This document shows, one piece after another, positions 23,600-34,339 of a DNA stretch of 64,000 nt. The notes under the pieces are model-generated. The model was given only the letters and a program-made list of their open reading frames with translations, was not told the origin of the DNA and searched no databases. Source of the DNA: Symsagittifera roscoffensis (lineage: Eukaryota; Xenacoelomorpha; Acoela; Convolutidae); the NCBI RefSeq assembly GCF_963678635.1, contig NC_087062.1, forward strand, positions 66,127,743 through 66,191,742. Direction: 5' to 3'. The first letter of the stretch is position 1, and every line of letters starts with the position of its first letter. Position numbers and translations under genes: made by a program.

Positions 23600-24235
23600 T
23601 GTGGAATGTTTTGCCCATTGTTACAAGATAAAACGGTTAGATGTGCTTTGTGATTGGTTATCATTTCAAATTCTCATCAAACATTGACTTGCATTAGAAC
23701 TTCGGTTAGATTTGGAGCACATAAAGCGATTAGATGTGCTTTGTGATTGGTTATCATTTCAAATTCTCATCCAACATCGGTTGCATCGGCTTTACATAAC
23801 GACGACTTGCATTGTGTTAAAACATCGACTTGCATAAAAGATCCGTCTCCAGTCATTCTCCTGGAGTTGTTCGAGGTCGAGACAATTGTGAGAGGCGTCT
23901 GTTTTAAAAAAATCATTTTGACGTGAAATTCTGTTAAATAAATATTTCAGATTTTTTTCTCGAAAAAAATTGTGTCGTCGTAAGACCAATTAAAGATTGA
24001 CTTCTTGTTCAGTAACGCTCGTAAGTGACTTGCCAAAGTCGCGAGCTTCTTTTAGGTTCCGACTTCTTTTAGGTTCCGAAGGATTGGAATGGAGATTAAG
24101 GCTCCTGAGCCATCATTTTTTTTATAAATATCATGTTGACCACTTTTTGACAATTTTATTTCTGTCAAGAGCAAATAAAAGTGTTGCTCGAAGCTTCCTT
24201 TGAAATAGATCAAGACATCGTGTCTAGATAAACGT
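23600..24235 (-). pseudogene. pol: Ty3/Gypsy RT end and RNase H remnant
   Basis: Starting at YLDTM (24219-24230), the position of the YxDD box, the minus strand continues into the RT connection block (RALLNKKSIFNWS near 24020) and then an RNase H tract (LTIVSTS near 23880). FEMITNHKAH, the ITDHKxL-type motif, appears twice, near 23750 and 23655, because about 93 bp (23633-23771) are duplicated. The frame changes several times. The Asp-to-Thr change in the RT box alone would abolish polymerase activity. Confidence 0.75.
23633..23771. repeat. 93-bp duplication inside the RNase H remnant
   Basis: TTAGATGTGCTTTGTGATTG and the following TTATCATTTCAAATTCTCAT occur twice, 93 bp apart. It is a local tandem duplication after the element decayed. 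Confidence 0.9.
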
Positions 24236-24499
24236 TAGTAAAAAGAATATTTTCAATGGCTGAGTCAAATACTTTTTGAAATGTATGTCGCCTCGTCCAT
24301 AATATCCCGTTATAAACTGTATTTACGGGTTATACTTCCTCGTACACTGCTAAAACTGCATTGATTGCTCGTATCATTGTCGAAGTTCACTTGGCTTGAA
24401 GCGTTTTTGATATCTAAATTTGCAAATCAAACTTCTCTGACGCATTTTTCGGAAAGCTGTGATGCCATACTATCTTTTATATTATGAAAACTTTTAGCA

Positions 24500-24900
24500 T
24501 CTAATATTTGTTTTTAAAATTTTCTAACGCGAGCTTTATTGATATGTTTTTCTTGCAAGTGATGACAAATGAACCGCTAAATCTATCTTCCTCACAACTT
24601 TCGACCTTTATGTTAATATTTTGTTTTAGTTGCATCGCTTTCAAGGCCTCATGAAAACGTGTAACCTTCAATTGATTGTCTATTTTTCCAATTCTATAGA
24701 AAAAAGAATAAAAATTTTTTTGAACAAAAAACCGTTTGGTTTTTGAACAATCCGATTGAATTTTCAGCCGAAATATTTTCAGTGGTGCTCTTGAAGTGGT
24801 GAAAAAATTTGTCGGCCACTTCACTCCCAACGTCGGGTAGATTATTTTGAGGATATTTTGGCCCCGAGGATATATCCTTCATGTCCGTCCGTAATTAGGA
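24500..24900 (-). pseudogene. pol: Ty3/Gypsy RT N-terminal remnant
   Basis: The minus-strand frames 24882-24694 and 24830-24501 overlap in different phases. The second ends with ESCEEDRFSGSFVITCKKN and SIKLALENF, which match the finger region of Ty3/Gypsy RT (the xSPxVIxxKKDxSxKxALDxRxLN block). The palm continues in other frames toward 24235. At least one frameshift separates the pieces. Confidence 0.65.
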
Positions 24901-25479
24901 ATGCTGTTTTCTCGTAGGACCCTTCGTTTGATCTGATTGGTACTATGACTTGGCCCCTATCTTTCTCGGGTCGTCACTAAAAACACTATAGAGATCATTT
25001 GTCGCTTGATCGACTGGGTCGGTTTTTAGGTATGGGTCCCTTACCTTAGGTTCGAGAATCAAGTTCTATCTTAGGAAACTTACTGGGCTGGCCGAGGCGA
25101 CTTTGATGTTTAGTTGTACGAAATTATCCTTTCCTAAAACGATAATCAGTAGTTTTTTTAAGGTTTTTTGCCTTTTTCGTCGAATATTGTCGCTTTGTCC
25201 TGACTCTAACCATGCTTTCATTACACTTCAGCATTCTTTGTGTATATGGTTATTTACAAAAGGCTGTTCCGACTGATTTACAAACTCGGTATTCAGAATT
25301 TCGTGATTATATAAAATATTTACCTTTTTCTTCTTGATTTGAAATTTTTGTTAATTTGACCTTCGGAAGTAGGGGATGTACAGACTTTTTTTTGCAGGGC
25401 AGAGAGCAAATTGGCCCTTTACGAATTGTCCGCTAATTTCATAAATGAGCTTTCTCTATCTACACCGTTTGTTCGTTCT

Positions 25480-26360
25480 CGTTTTTCTTCGAACTCCGAG
25501 GTTGTTTTCAGAATTATAAAGTACAGTATACGAAGGTTTAAAACTGTTTGTCATATTTGAATGGCTTGAGGTTGGCTTCTCGTCTTTTGAAGCCACATTT
25601 AGAGCTTTGAGTGGTGGTAAGGTTTATAATATTTCTCTCAGTCTTTCTTCGCTATTCATAATGTTGATAAAAAGGTCACAAATCCGTTCGTCTTTTCTGC
25701 TGGAAATATCGCATTCCTTAGCCATCTCAGCTAGCGCGCACCAGAACTGTTCCCAGCTCTCTTATCTCTCTGGCATCTCTTCAGTAGCTTGTGGTGTTCG
25801 AAAGTCAGGGTAGGTTTTCTGATAAATGCTTGATTGAGGTATTCGCAAAGTTCAGCGAAGTTTATTCTTAGAGTTTTGAATTGTAAGAAATTTTGTGCAT
25901 AAATGCGATTCCCCTCACTTCGTAGAACCAAATTTAGCCTTGAGCGAATCTTCTTGTCCGACTTTTCTATGCATATTTTATTAAAGATCTTAGTTTCAAG
26001 TTTGAATACTTTCTGATTCGTCGAATCTTCTTTTTCTTCAATGTTTCTAGCTATCCGCTCGGTTTTGGCCATCGTAGATTTGTTTTGGTTTTCTTCTTCT
26101 AATTGCAGGCTTTCAGCTTTTAAGAGATCCGAAGGATTTAGTTGATTTTCAATATGGATATTCTCTTTGGCTATTATTGCCAATTGGAACATATCCCTCA
26201 AGTCTTTCCATTGGGTAGGGGGGTTGATAGTGTGGTATTGTGAGGATGGGGGGGCTCCCATCATACAAGATTCGTTAACAGATGACTGCGCCATAAAAAT
26301 ATAAAAACTGCGCCATAAAAACTGCGCCATTGTTCTAGGTAAACTAAGCTTAAAAAACAA
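25480..26360 (-). pseudogene. gag: Gag-like region of the decayed Ty3/Gypsy element
   Basis: A 209-residue open frame (26360-25731) starts inside the repeated TGCGCCAT tract. It is Lys/Glu-rich with a helical middle and contains the LRINFAELCEYLNQAF block. After a frame change near 25760 the reading continues as SWEQFWCALAEMAKECDIS to about 25480. I see no clear CCHC knuckle. The gag assignment comes from its place just downstream of the putative primer site and upstream of pol. Confidence 0.6.
26315..26360 (-). promoter_or_regulatory. Putative tRNA primer-binding site, triplicated
   Basis: On the minus strand ATGGCGCAGT follows the LTR-like end one base in. The same TGCGCCAT/ATGGCGCA unit is present three times between 26287 and 26333, separated by AAAA-rich spacers. 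Only the copy next to the LTR is placed correctly for priming. Confidence 0.45.
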
Positions 26361-26409
26361 GAAAACAAAGAATAGAGTTTAATTAAAATGTGCGTTATTT
26401 GTAACTTAG

Positions 26410-27130
26410 AATGCAATACACTTAACTCGCTCACTTCGGTAGAGATCACTAGCAGTAGTCGAGGTCATAGACAACCTGTTAATAAGAAGATTTAATAAAA
26501 AACTAGATAATGACATCAGTTAGTAAGGCGAGCTTATCAAGTCGTTTGATTAGCCCAAGTTATCTGATGATTGCTCTCCAACCAACACTTTTTTCCAAAT
26601 TTCATTTTTGTGACATATGCTGCAGCTTCATAAAATACATTTTGACAACATCCAAAAATTTAGACTGCCACTATTTTACTGCGGTTTTGTTGCTTGGTTT
26701 GTGACGCATGATCTCAACCGGTTCCATCATAGACCTCAGCAATGAATTGGCTTCTCCGTAAAACACAAACTTTAACGGTTTCTATCAGTTTCGAAACGTC
26801 TTCTCTTGCGCTGTTGGCTTTTATTTGAGCGCGTCTTTTGAAATTTTTTTTTCGAAGACTACAGTTTCTTACTAGACTACCGAAATGTGTTGTGTCTGTT
26901 TTATCTTTTCTACTGGTCTATTTCAATATGTTCGCTAGTTCTTACGAGAATCGGCAGATGAAGAGTTCACTTTACCACGTCGAGTCAGATGTATATTTTT
27001 TATAGCTTCGGAGTTCATAACTAGTCTTTTGTTACTTTTTCCAATACTCTGCCATCAGAAATTTTCCTTGATCTCTTCTGCCTATTATTACTTTTTTCTG
27101 ATAGATTGTAATGTAGCACTCGTCCCATTG
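26410..27130. other. Probable 5' LTR remnant and unique flank
   Basis: The first 70 bp or so after 26333 resemble 20818-20890. The rest shows no gene or repeat that I can identify. Confidence 0.4.
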
Positions 27131-27138
27131 AAGTTTCT

Positions 27139-27240
27139 TGTTCCGACAATTTTCCAAGAAAATGAAGAATTATTTGTGCTCGGGTGTTTTTCCAGACAAA
27201 AATCGACATTTTTGACAAGCTATTTATGACGGAACTTTTT
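27139..27240 (+). mobile_element. TGTTCCGAC element, 5' fragment (copy 4)
   Basis: TGTTCCGAC, then ATTATTTGTGCTCGGG, CCAGACAAAAATCGA and TATGACGGAACTTTTTC match the first 100 bp of the copies at 12530 and 17174. The rest is missing or too diverged. Confidence 0.75.
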
Positions 27241-27493
27241 CTATATAATTATTAATTATTTTTTTATTTTTCAATTCAATTTGAAAAGATTTCTAAGATG
27301 AACTAAATTTCGCTGACGCGTTAATAGCATGAAATTTATTGCTCGTTCCAAATCGGCCAAATTGAGAATCTTCAAACCCCTATAAATACGATAGAAAAGC
27401 ACACAATAAATATCTTTTTTGAAATGAGCTCTAGACAACAATAACTTCAAAATAATAACAAAATCGGATCTTGTTAACTATTTCCCCCTCTAT

Positions 27494-28622
27494 CCCGCAT
27501 TGGAGTTCATGAACAAAAATCGATTATAATTGAGTTTCCTTGTCAGTGTCCACAAAAGTGAAAACAAATCGATTATAATCAATTAAAAACGGATTATAAT
27601 ATTACTATTTTTCGAGGCAACAAATCCTTTTTCAATCCATTATAATCAATTTTTTTTCACTTTGGTGGACACTGACACTGAAACTAAATTATAATAAAAT
27701 TTTTCACTTTACTGAGATGCGAATTTCAATGCACTTAGTCTGTTCTAAGTTTTAAATTTAAATTGGTTACGTTGGTTACTTGTTGTTCAATTGATTTTTT
27801 TTCCAGCTAACTTTGATATTTATGTTACTTTTTATTTTACTCAACATTACCCCCCCCCCCCCCCCCAGCGCTTGCCCATTTACAAAAAATCCCCCTCTCC
27901 CCCCAGCGTGTTCAGGTGGGGGTGGGTTCAGGTGAGGTTTTCAAGTGGGGTGTTCATGTGGGGGGGGGGTCGGGTTCAGGTGGGGTGTTCAAATGGGGGG
28001 TGGGTTCAGGTGGGAGAGGGGTTCATGTGGGGGGTGGGTTTAGGTGGATGTGTGGGTTCAGGTGGGGCGGGGATGGGTTCAGGTGGAGGGGGGTTGTTCA
28101 GGCGGGGATGTTCAGGTGTGGGGGGAGGGGTTGTTCAGGTGGGGGTTGTTCAGGTGGGGGGGGGATTCAGTGGGGGAAGGGGAGCAAAGGGGCAAAAGTT
28201 AGGGAGATTGAAGTGGAGCGAAGGGGCAAACGTTGGGGGGGGGGGGGGGGGGAGAGCTCAACAGAATCTTTTTGCAATTTGAGTTAAAGTTTTGAAATGG
28301 ATTAGGTCAGGCCGCACACTCTCTTTGCAAAGTTTCCGCATCACTCAAATGATGAATGCTGAAATTCTTGCAAAATTTTTCACGACTCGCGAAACAAAAC
28401 TGGAAAACAAATCCATTTTAATGTGATTTCCTACTTATTATAAAATCCATTATAATGGATTCAAAACGAATTATAATGCATTTTGTTTTGGCGAGAAAAA
28501 ATGGATTTAAATCCATTTTTAGTCCAATTTTGTTGCCTGAACGTAACATGGGAATCGATTATAATTACAACATTATAGATCACAGAAATCCATAATAATT
28601 TTCACTTTTCTTAAATGCGGGA
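27494..28622. mobile_element. Composite inverted-repeat element, copy 2 (best preserved)
   Basis: The left end CCCGCATTGGAGTTCATG runs into AATCGATTATAATTGAG. The right end ...TTAAATGCGGGA inverts it. Both arms carry AATCGATTATAATGGATT-type palindromes (27515-27690 and 28380-28600). Between them lies a G-rich core with units like TTCAGGTGGGGG (about 27900-28255), preceded by a poly-C run. It is 1.13 kb with no coding capacity. The Gly-rich frames (27791-28287) are translations of the G-repeat. Confidence 0.75.
27900..28255 (+). repeat. G-rich minisatellite TTCAGGTGGGGG
   Basis: Roughly 20 units of TTCAGGTGG(G)n. Runs of three or more G occur at short spacing on one strand, as needed for G-quadruplexes. 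The same CACCTGAACC unit appears on the other strand at 13.84-14.16 kb. Confidence 0.9.
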
Positions 28623-29091
28623 TGGTACCTTGTAACGAATATCCCCCTTAAAAAGAAAGAATTGAACAGTTAAGCATATACAAATTTTGTACCTTGTTAA
28701 CTATTTCCCCTCTACTGCAGTAGGGGGGTGGTGGTTGTTAACAAGATCAAGAAAAATCTACTAGTTAAAATGTCGAAAAATAACAACCAGAGAACTAACA
28801 ACCATCCCGAGCACAGCCAATCTGTCACTTTTTTTTGAAAATCGGAACAATAATTGAAACTTGACAATAAAGGCTTTTGCTACAACCTCGAGCTATAAAC
28901 TATTTTTTTTATTAAGGTTACTAAGATTGCCTGGTTTCCGTCTCGTGCCGTTGGTTTCATCTCATTCTGTTAAGCCTGCCCTAGTATATAAAACTATTGC
29001 TAAAAATAGTTGCAGTTTTTTCCGCCCAGTTTTTATTGTTGATTTTCACTTCTTCTGAGTTTGATAACTCATCTCATTCATTCTATCAGGT

Positions 29092-29205
29092 ACATTTTTG
29101 GTACATTGGCAGTATTTATAAAAATTAACCACTCAAGTGGCGATTAAAATTTTTGGTACATTGGCAGTATTTATAAAAACTAACCACTCAAGTGGCGATT
29201 AAAAG
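29092..29205. repeat. Tandem duplication upstream of the BEL/Pao element
   Basis: TTTTTGGTACATTGGCAGTA and the following sequence through ACTCAAGTGGCGATTAAAA occur twice in direct succession, with about a 58-bp period and one or two differences. It may lie in the element's LTR or leader. Confidence 0.85.
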
Positions 29206-29929
29206 GAGAGAAAAACCTAATTCGAAAAATGAGAAATACTTAGTTTGGAAAAAGAGCATTTTTGTTTGTTTGACTAACGTTTTGGCTGTGACCTATTCGG
29301 GAAAAAAGTTTTGTTCTTGTGGCGCCTCCGCTTACATGTTTTCTTTCGGGGCATTCGAAAGAGCAAGCCAAAACAGTTTGTAAGTGTTGTACCCATTGTG
29401 TAATTAAATTGTTCGCTTATAGGTCACTCTGTTTTTCACTCATCGATTTGAAAAAATGGGTGACATTTCAATCGAGTGCTGGTTTTGTCTCTGATATAGC
29501 GTAGATTGAATAATTCTTGTTCATTTATTAAAGTTTTCTTAATCGATAGTTGAATTTTGTTTAGGACCTTCCTCCTGGATCGCCAAACCAAAATTTGGGG
29601 TAAAGGACCATTTTGGGTTTCCAACTATGGTAGTGAACACGCAACCCAGAAAAACCGAAGACTTAATCAGCAGTTTGCTGACTTTTTTCAAAAACGCACA
29701 AACCACAAACCTGAAAGCAGACGGTTTCCAAAACCAATTAGATTTAAGCCGATATATTGCCGAGCGCTCAAACAATTCTCAACATCAGCTACAAGAAACA
29801 GAGATGTCAACACAACAAAAAACAAAGACAACGAATGCGCAGACAATTAGGTTTTTGTTCAGAACAACCTCTATGGTTTGAGCAACTAAACTAACGCCGG
29901 TCTCTTTCTGCCATGGTGAAACGATTACA

Positions 29930-30060
29930 ACAAGTTTTGCATTAATTGGCCACAGGAGTCAATTTAGCCTCACTATTGATGAAATAGCCGATAAACTACA
30001 ACTTCCATCTATAAAGCACACATCAAGGTCTTTTCGTTATGTCGACATTGATTAAAAAAT
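29930..30060 (+). pseudogene. BEL/Pao protease-like tract
   Basis: ETITTSFALIGHRSQFSLT occupies the place and pattern of the BEL/Pao protease (ALxDxGSQxSLI). The catalytic Asp is replaced: GH stands where DT/DS is expected. It ends at a stop near 30054, and the next frame (30059-30364) continues the region between protease and RT. Confidence 0.6.
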
Positions 30061-30589
30061 GCCAGTTGCAAAGGTTAAAAATCCCGTTCACATCTCACCG
30101 CTTGAGAAACCGGATTTTAAGTTCTCCATGAGTAACTCTAACAAAACTCCTTATTTGAATATACCGGCTGCAGACGTCTTTTACTTGAACGAGATTTGCA
30201 GCTCCTCCGACACGCTTCTGATATTCATTTTCCACACTTCGATATGGGAAGATTGGAACTTGGCTTGCTTTAAAATCATTCTTGTTTTACATACCCTCTA
30301 CAGGCTTTTAAAGCAAACATTTTTATACCTTCAGCTGCACAGACAAAACTTGGATGGTAATTAGCTTGTGAATCCCAATGAACAAAAACAGACAACGACA
30401 CTCATTCAAAAAAAATATCGGTTTTTTGTTTTCTATGTTACTCGCAACAAAAAACAAAGCAACCTCTAGACTATCTTGCACAGCAATTTTGGAAAATCGA
30501 GGAAAACGGAATCACCGTACCCAAAAAAAACACTACAGCTGCGACGACAAGCTTGCTCTCCAATCCTTGGATAACACAATAGGACTTGT

Positions 30590-31440
30590 GAATGGACGAT
30601 ACGAAATAGGTCTTCGCTGGAGACCCAACTCAAGTGTCAGCAACTGCTACAGGGTAGCTCTAAAAAAATTGTAATTATTGCAAAAAAGACTCGCAAAAAG
30701 CCCGATCTAAGAAATTACACGAAAAGACGTTAATTACGGAACTGGAAAAAATCTCACGCGCAGCCAGCAGTTTTTACCAAGGAAGTGTCTTCTAGGTTTT
30801 GGTATCTGCCTCACCACGAAATTGTAAATCCTAAGAAGCCCAGAAGGGTAAGGCGGGTTGAAAACTTTGCCTCCAAGTTCAAAGACCAATCTCTAATTAC
30901 CAATCGGTTAACAGACCCATATTTGCTTGCAGACCTTAGTGGAGTCCTTCTACGGTTCCATATATTCGTAAATTTGATATTGAGACACTAACTGATATCG
31001 AAGGAATATTTAGGCAAAATTGCATACACGCAGAACCCCGTTCCGTGCTAAGTTTTCTCTGGAATCACGATAATGTTACAAAACATTGCCAGTTTTCAAG
31101 ACTCATCTTCGGAGCAATTTTCTATCCATTTTGTGCAATCTACATTCTACAAAAATCTGCAAAAGACAACATTGCGAAGTTTTCGTTGCCTTTGAATCGG
31201 TAAAAACAAACTTTTACATGGACGACTACATTCACTCAACATCTTTACCCAACGATGCATGGGAGTTTGTTTTACAGAAATTTGTCAGCGCACAACTTCT
31301 CCATGGAGCCTCCAAAAGTAAGTAGCGGGGATGCCCACGAATATACACACTGGAAGCTTTTCAGTCTTGTAACCTCAAATTTTGATCCTCTGGCGATATT
31401 AGCACGAGTAACCTTTTCTGCTGTCACAATCATCATCTCA
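30590..31440 (+). pseudogene. pol: BEL/Pao reverse transcriptase remnant
   Basis: Starts with GRYEIGLRW (30594), the GxYxVGLPW pre-RT block. The LPHHEIVNPKKPRRVRRV fingers follow at 30800. In another frame come DIEGIFRQN with the first catalytic Asp (about 30997) and SFLWNH, then QFSRLIFGAIFYPFCA. A third frame holds NFYMDDYIHS, the intact YxDD box (about 31212). It ends at SLVTSNFDPLAILARV (31390). At least three frameshifts are needed. The catalytic residues remain, but the reading frame does not. Confidence 0.8.
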
Positions 31441-31679
31441 ACAACTACTGAAGTCTCTCGTAACAGATGCTAAAAGCATCTCAATAATTGCCTCAGTGTG
31501 TGCATCACAGCAATCGTTTTTGGCTCCTCTAGTCTTTGACATCGGCCGTTTCTTCTCGGGGAAAAAACTCTGTTGACCATCGCGGCAGTTTCCATTTTTT
31601 TCCGAAATTTAAACACCTCGTGAAAAAATGACAAAGACTGCAACGGAAAACATCGAAAACAACGACAACATTCAACTAG

Positions 31680-32842
31680 TAACGATATAGAACGCGCGAG
31701 AAATTATATCATCAAAGCAGCACAGGGAGAATCTTTCAGTTAAAGGATCAAACATCAACAACAGAAGCGGCGCCTGGATGCGAAGAACAAACTGATTCAA
31801 TTCAATCTATACCTGGAACAAAAAGAGATGCTTCGTTTGCGCAGCAGACTCGAATTTGTCCCAAAAATGGAAACTGAATCACGTTACCCGCTGGTCCTAA
31901 TATCAGCTCTTCCAATAGTTAAACTCTTTCTGCAGCATGCGCACCAGATTTTTATGCATCAAGGACAAGAATTCGTCAAATCTTTCGTGCAGCAGCGCTG
32001 CCAGACCATTGGGATACGACAAGCTCTTCGTTCAATCGCTCATCACAGTCTCCTTTATCGACAATACAAAGCAGACAGTTTTCAACTCATCATGGCGGCA
32101 TTACCACTAAGGCGATACACCAACGAAAATCATCATTTCCTATTCACTAATACCGGCCCGTTCTACATCGAAAACAAAACAGACATTGAGAAACCTTACG
32201 AGAGTAACTTAACTTGTTTTCCAACTAGAGCTGGTCATTTTGAAAACTGTCCAAATCTGACCACTGATTCACTTTTGAATGCAATAGGTCGGTTATAGCC
32301 AGACGGGGAAATCAAAAAGGCTTTTCAGCAACAACGGAAAAACAATTGTTGGAGCCTCCAAAGAATTAAAAGACGCCCTAAAAATGGTTGACAATAAAGC
32401 CTGCTCTTTCAAATTACAAAAGCAAAATTTCCCATGGTTCTTCAATCCGCCATAAGACCCTCATTTCGGTGGTGCTTGGGAACGCTTGATTCAGATTGCC
32501 AAGAGAACAATCGTCATCATTCTCCAACCAGGAGTTTTCGACGACAGCATGCTATCAAATTACAAAAAACGGATCCACGTTAAACAGATGATGAACCATC
32601 CGTGGGAGCGGTTGAAGAAGGAGTACCTAATTTCACTAATGAAACACCCCAATTGGATTGAAATGCAGCCTTCATTGAAGGTTGGAGACATACTGTGGGT
32701 ACTTAAAGACCTCACGCCGCGAGGTATATGGTCGATTGGACGTGTGGTGGAGGAACATCCAGGAAGAAAAGGCACAACACGAGTGGTGACAGTGAGAACA
32801 GCTTGCGGCTACTTCAGCCTCCCGGCTATCATTCTTGTTTAA
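31680..32842 (+). pseudogene. pol: BEL/Pao integrase remnant
   Basis: An open frame at 31828-32298 carries LRSRLEFVPKME, a HxxH-type block (HAHQIFMHQGQEF) and LLYRQYKAD in place of the zinc Cys pair, then FQLIMAALP and FTNTGPFYI. The VDYFG residues that hold the first catalytic Asp are missing from that last block. A different frame then gives SNNGKTIVGASKELK (about 32325), where Asn replaces the second Asp. DPHFGGAWERLI (about 32460) keeps the Glu. The last frame, to 32842, is the small C-terminal barrel (VGDILWVLKD, RGIWSIGRVVEEHPGR). Confidence 0.85.
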
Positions 32843-33235
32843 GTTTTTTGATTTTTCAAATTGAAAAATCTGTCTAAGTGTATATATTATTTTTTTTGTT
32901 AATATGTTTCACAATTCGCTCACGCGCAATCAATTCCATACAAAACTTGCAAAAAAAATCAAAGAATTGTTTTATGATCTGTCAAAGAGACTTCCAAAAC
33001 ATGTAGTTGATTTGTCAATTTACGTCAAAACATGGCTCCAAGAGTCAATTTTCTTAAATCTGGTTTGTTTCGTGAGTGTCGATATCATTTATCAAAAAGA
33101 GTACAATTGTTTGATCAAAGTGACTTTTGACTTACAAAAATTGGGAAAAAATAGTTGCTTCGGCAATGTACTCCCGGTGGACCCGAATTGTTTGGAACGG
33201 CGCAAAAGGCGTTGTAAAAATAAAATAAAAAAACC
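32843..33235. other. Spacer between two facing BEL/Pao tails
   Basis: AT-rich. The frame 32904-33263 has no recognisable domain, and its last part overlaps the opposing BEL/Pao tail. Confidence 0.4.
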
Positions 33236-33239
33236 CTAT

Positions 33240-33470
33240 CAAGAGCAGTATCGGAGCTGTTGAAGGTGCCGTAAACCATTCTCATGGTCACTACTTGTAG
33301 TGTGCCATCTCTTCCTGAATCGGCCTTATACCTCGCAGCGTGATGTCTTTGAGTACCCACACTAGGTCTTCACACTTCAATGGTCGCTGCACTTCATTCC
33401 ACTTGGGGCGTTTCATTAGTGAAGGTAGGTACTCCTTCTTCAACCGCTTCCAAAGGTGGTTCATTACTCT
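33240..33470 (-). pseudogene. BEL/Pao integrase C-terminal fragment, opposite strand
   Basis: The minus strand from about 33470 reads WKRLKKEYLPSLMKRPKW, then CEDLVWVLKDITLRGI. After a frame change it reads GRDGTLQVVTMRMVYGTF. These residues align with LKKEYLISLMKHPNW and VGDILWVLKDLTPRGIW in the + strand copy at 32600-32800. It is a second insertion lying tail to tail with the first. Confidence 0.8.
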
Positions 33471-33479
33471 ATGTATTTT

Positions 33480-34220
33480 TTTCAGGTTTTAGACTTGAAG
33501 GTCTTCTCATTCATTTTGCAGACTTGCTATATTGGATATTTTCTGTTGAAGTTCGAGTCATGAGCTCTGGGAAAATAGTATTCTTCAATCTTTTGCTTCA
33601 AGATCCTTGCAATAATGGTTTTTGCAATTGTGTTTTCTACGGATAGCTCCAAATTTCTTTCGCTGTTTCGTGGGCTTTGATTTCAAATTTTACAATTGCG
33701 TTCTACGACCCGATTTAAAAGGGAGTGCAAACTCGTGGTATTTTCCAAGCGGTTAATCTTTTATGAATCATTTTAATTGATAATAGTTTATACAGACAAA
33801 CAGGAAAAAACTGATCCTAATTGTAATATAGACGGTTATAATAAATTTTAACATCCTATTTTGCCATAAAAAGTTCAAATGGAAAGTACATTCTTTTTCT
33901 GCTCTATTGTTTTTTTCTTCTGTCAAACAGAAACCTCTAAAAAAGGGTGTTTGATGGATAGAAACAAACAATTTTGGATTTTAACCACTCTGTTGATTTT
34001 ACCGCAACATATTTATTTTTGATTTATGGCGTTAATAGTGAATTTTTTTGACAGTTTTTATCTTTCTATTCTTACCAATCTCCTTCAACATTTAATTTTT
34101 CAACAGCGTAAAGCTTTTACCTCAAAAATGTTTTTCTGGAATTTTTAACTTCTTCTGTAGCCGCTGCATTACTGCATCTGATTATGATGCGTCCACTGAG
34201 CATATTGCCATTTCAATCTT
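33480..34220. other. No gene seen
   Basis: AT-rich with short frames only. Part may be more of the minus-strand BEL/Pao relic, but I cannot recognise domains. Confidence 0.4.
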
Positions 34221-34223
34221 AAC

Positions 34224-34303
34224 CAGGGGCATAACAGCGGTTCTCCGTGAAGAGCTGAACAGCTCGTATGTTGTTCCTTTCCCTTGTCAATAAATTGTCA
34301 TTT
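34224..34303 (+). repeat. Short structured repeat with two conserved hairpins, copy 2
   Basis: Matches 7033-7115. CGG-TTCT-CCG and GAGCT-GAAC-AGCTC keep both stems of copy 1 with changed loops, followed by CGTATGTTGTTCC. Confidence 0.65.
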
Positions 34304-34339
34304 ATTCTACTTCATGTTTACTTATTTTTCTTTGTTTTT

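Larger units (their letters stand above)
20815..26400 (-). mobile_element. Decayed Ty3/Gypsy (errantivirus-like) element
   Basis: Reading leftward on the minus strand there are gag-like sequence (26360-25480), a protease/RT region (25100-24200), RNase H (24130-23630) and the integrase core (22510-22245). The ends share a degenerate direct repeat starting TGTTCTA (about 20818 and 26333), taken as LTR remnants. Immediately left of 26333 the motif TGCGCCAT occurs three times. Its complement ATGGCGCA has the TGG of a tRNA primer site one base inside the LTR. Frames are interrupted by many stops and shifts. The RT motif reads YLDT instead of YxDD. The errantivirus-like assignment rests on RT residues (FSGSFVITCKKN) and is moderate. 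Confidence 0.75.
29550..32842 (+). mobile_element. pol: Decayed BEL/Pao retrotransposon (gag end, PR, RT, IN)
   Basis: Motifs appear in BEL/Pao order on the + strand but in shifting frames: gag-like sequence to about 29850, a protease-like tract (FALIGHRSQFSLTIDEIADK, about 29930), the WYLPHHEIVNPKK block (30798), DIEGIF, a FGAIFYPFCA tract and YMDD (31217). FDPLAILARV follows at about 31390, then the integrase Zn region and core, and the C-terminal LKVGDILWVLKD block ending at 32842. RNase H is almost wholly missing between about 31450 and 31680. LTRs were not found. The first integrase Asp is lost and the second is Asn. Confidence 0.85.

Noticed and set aside
27791-28287. Gly-rich proteins in two frames
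   Set aside because: Both frames are open only because the G-repeat lacks stops. No start or splice support.
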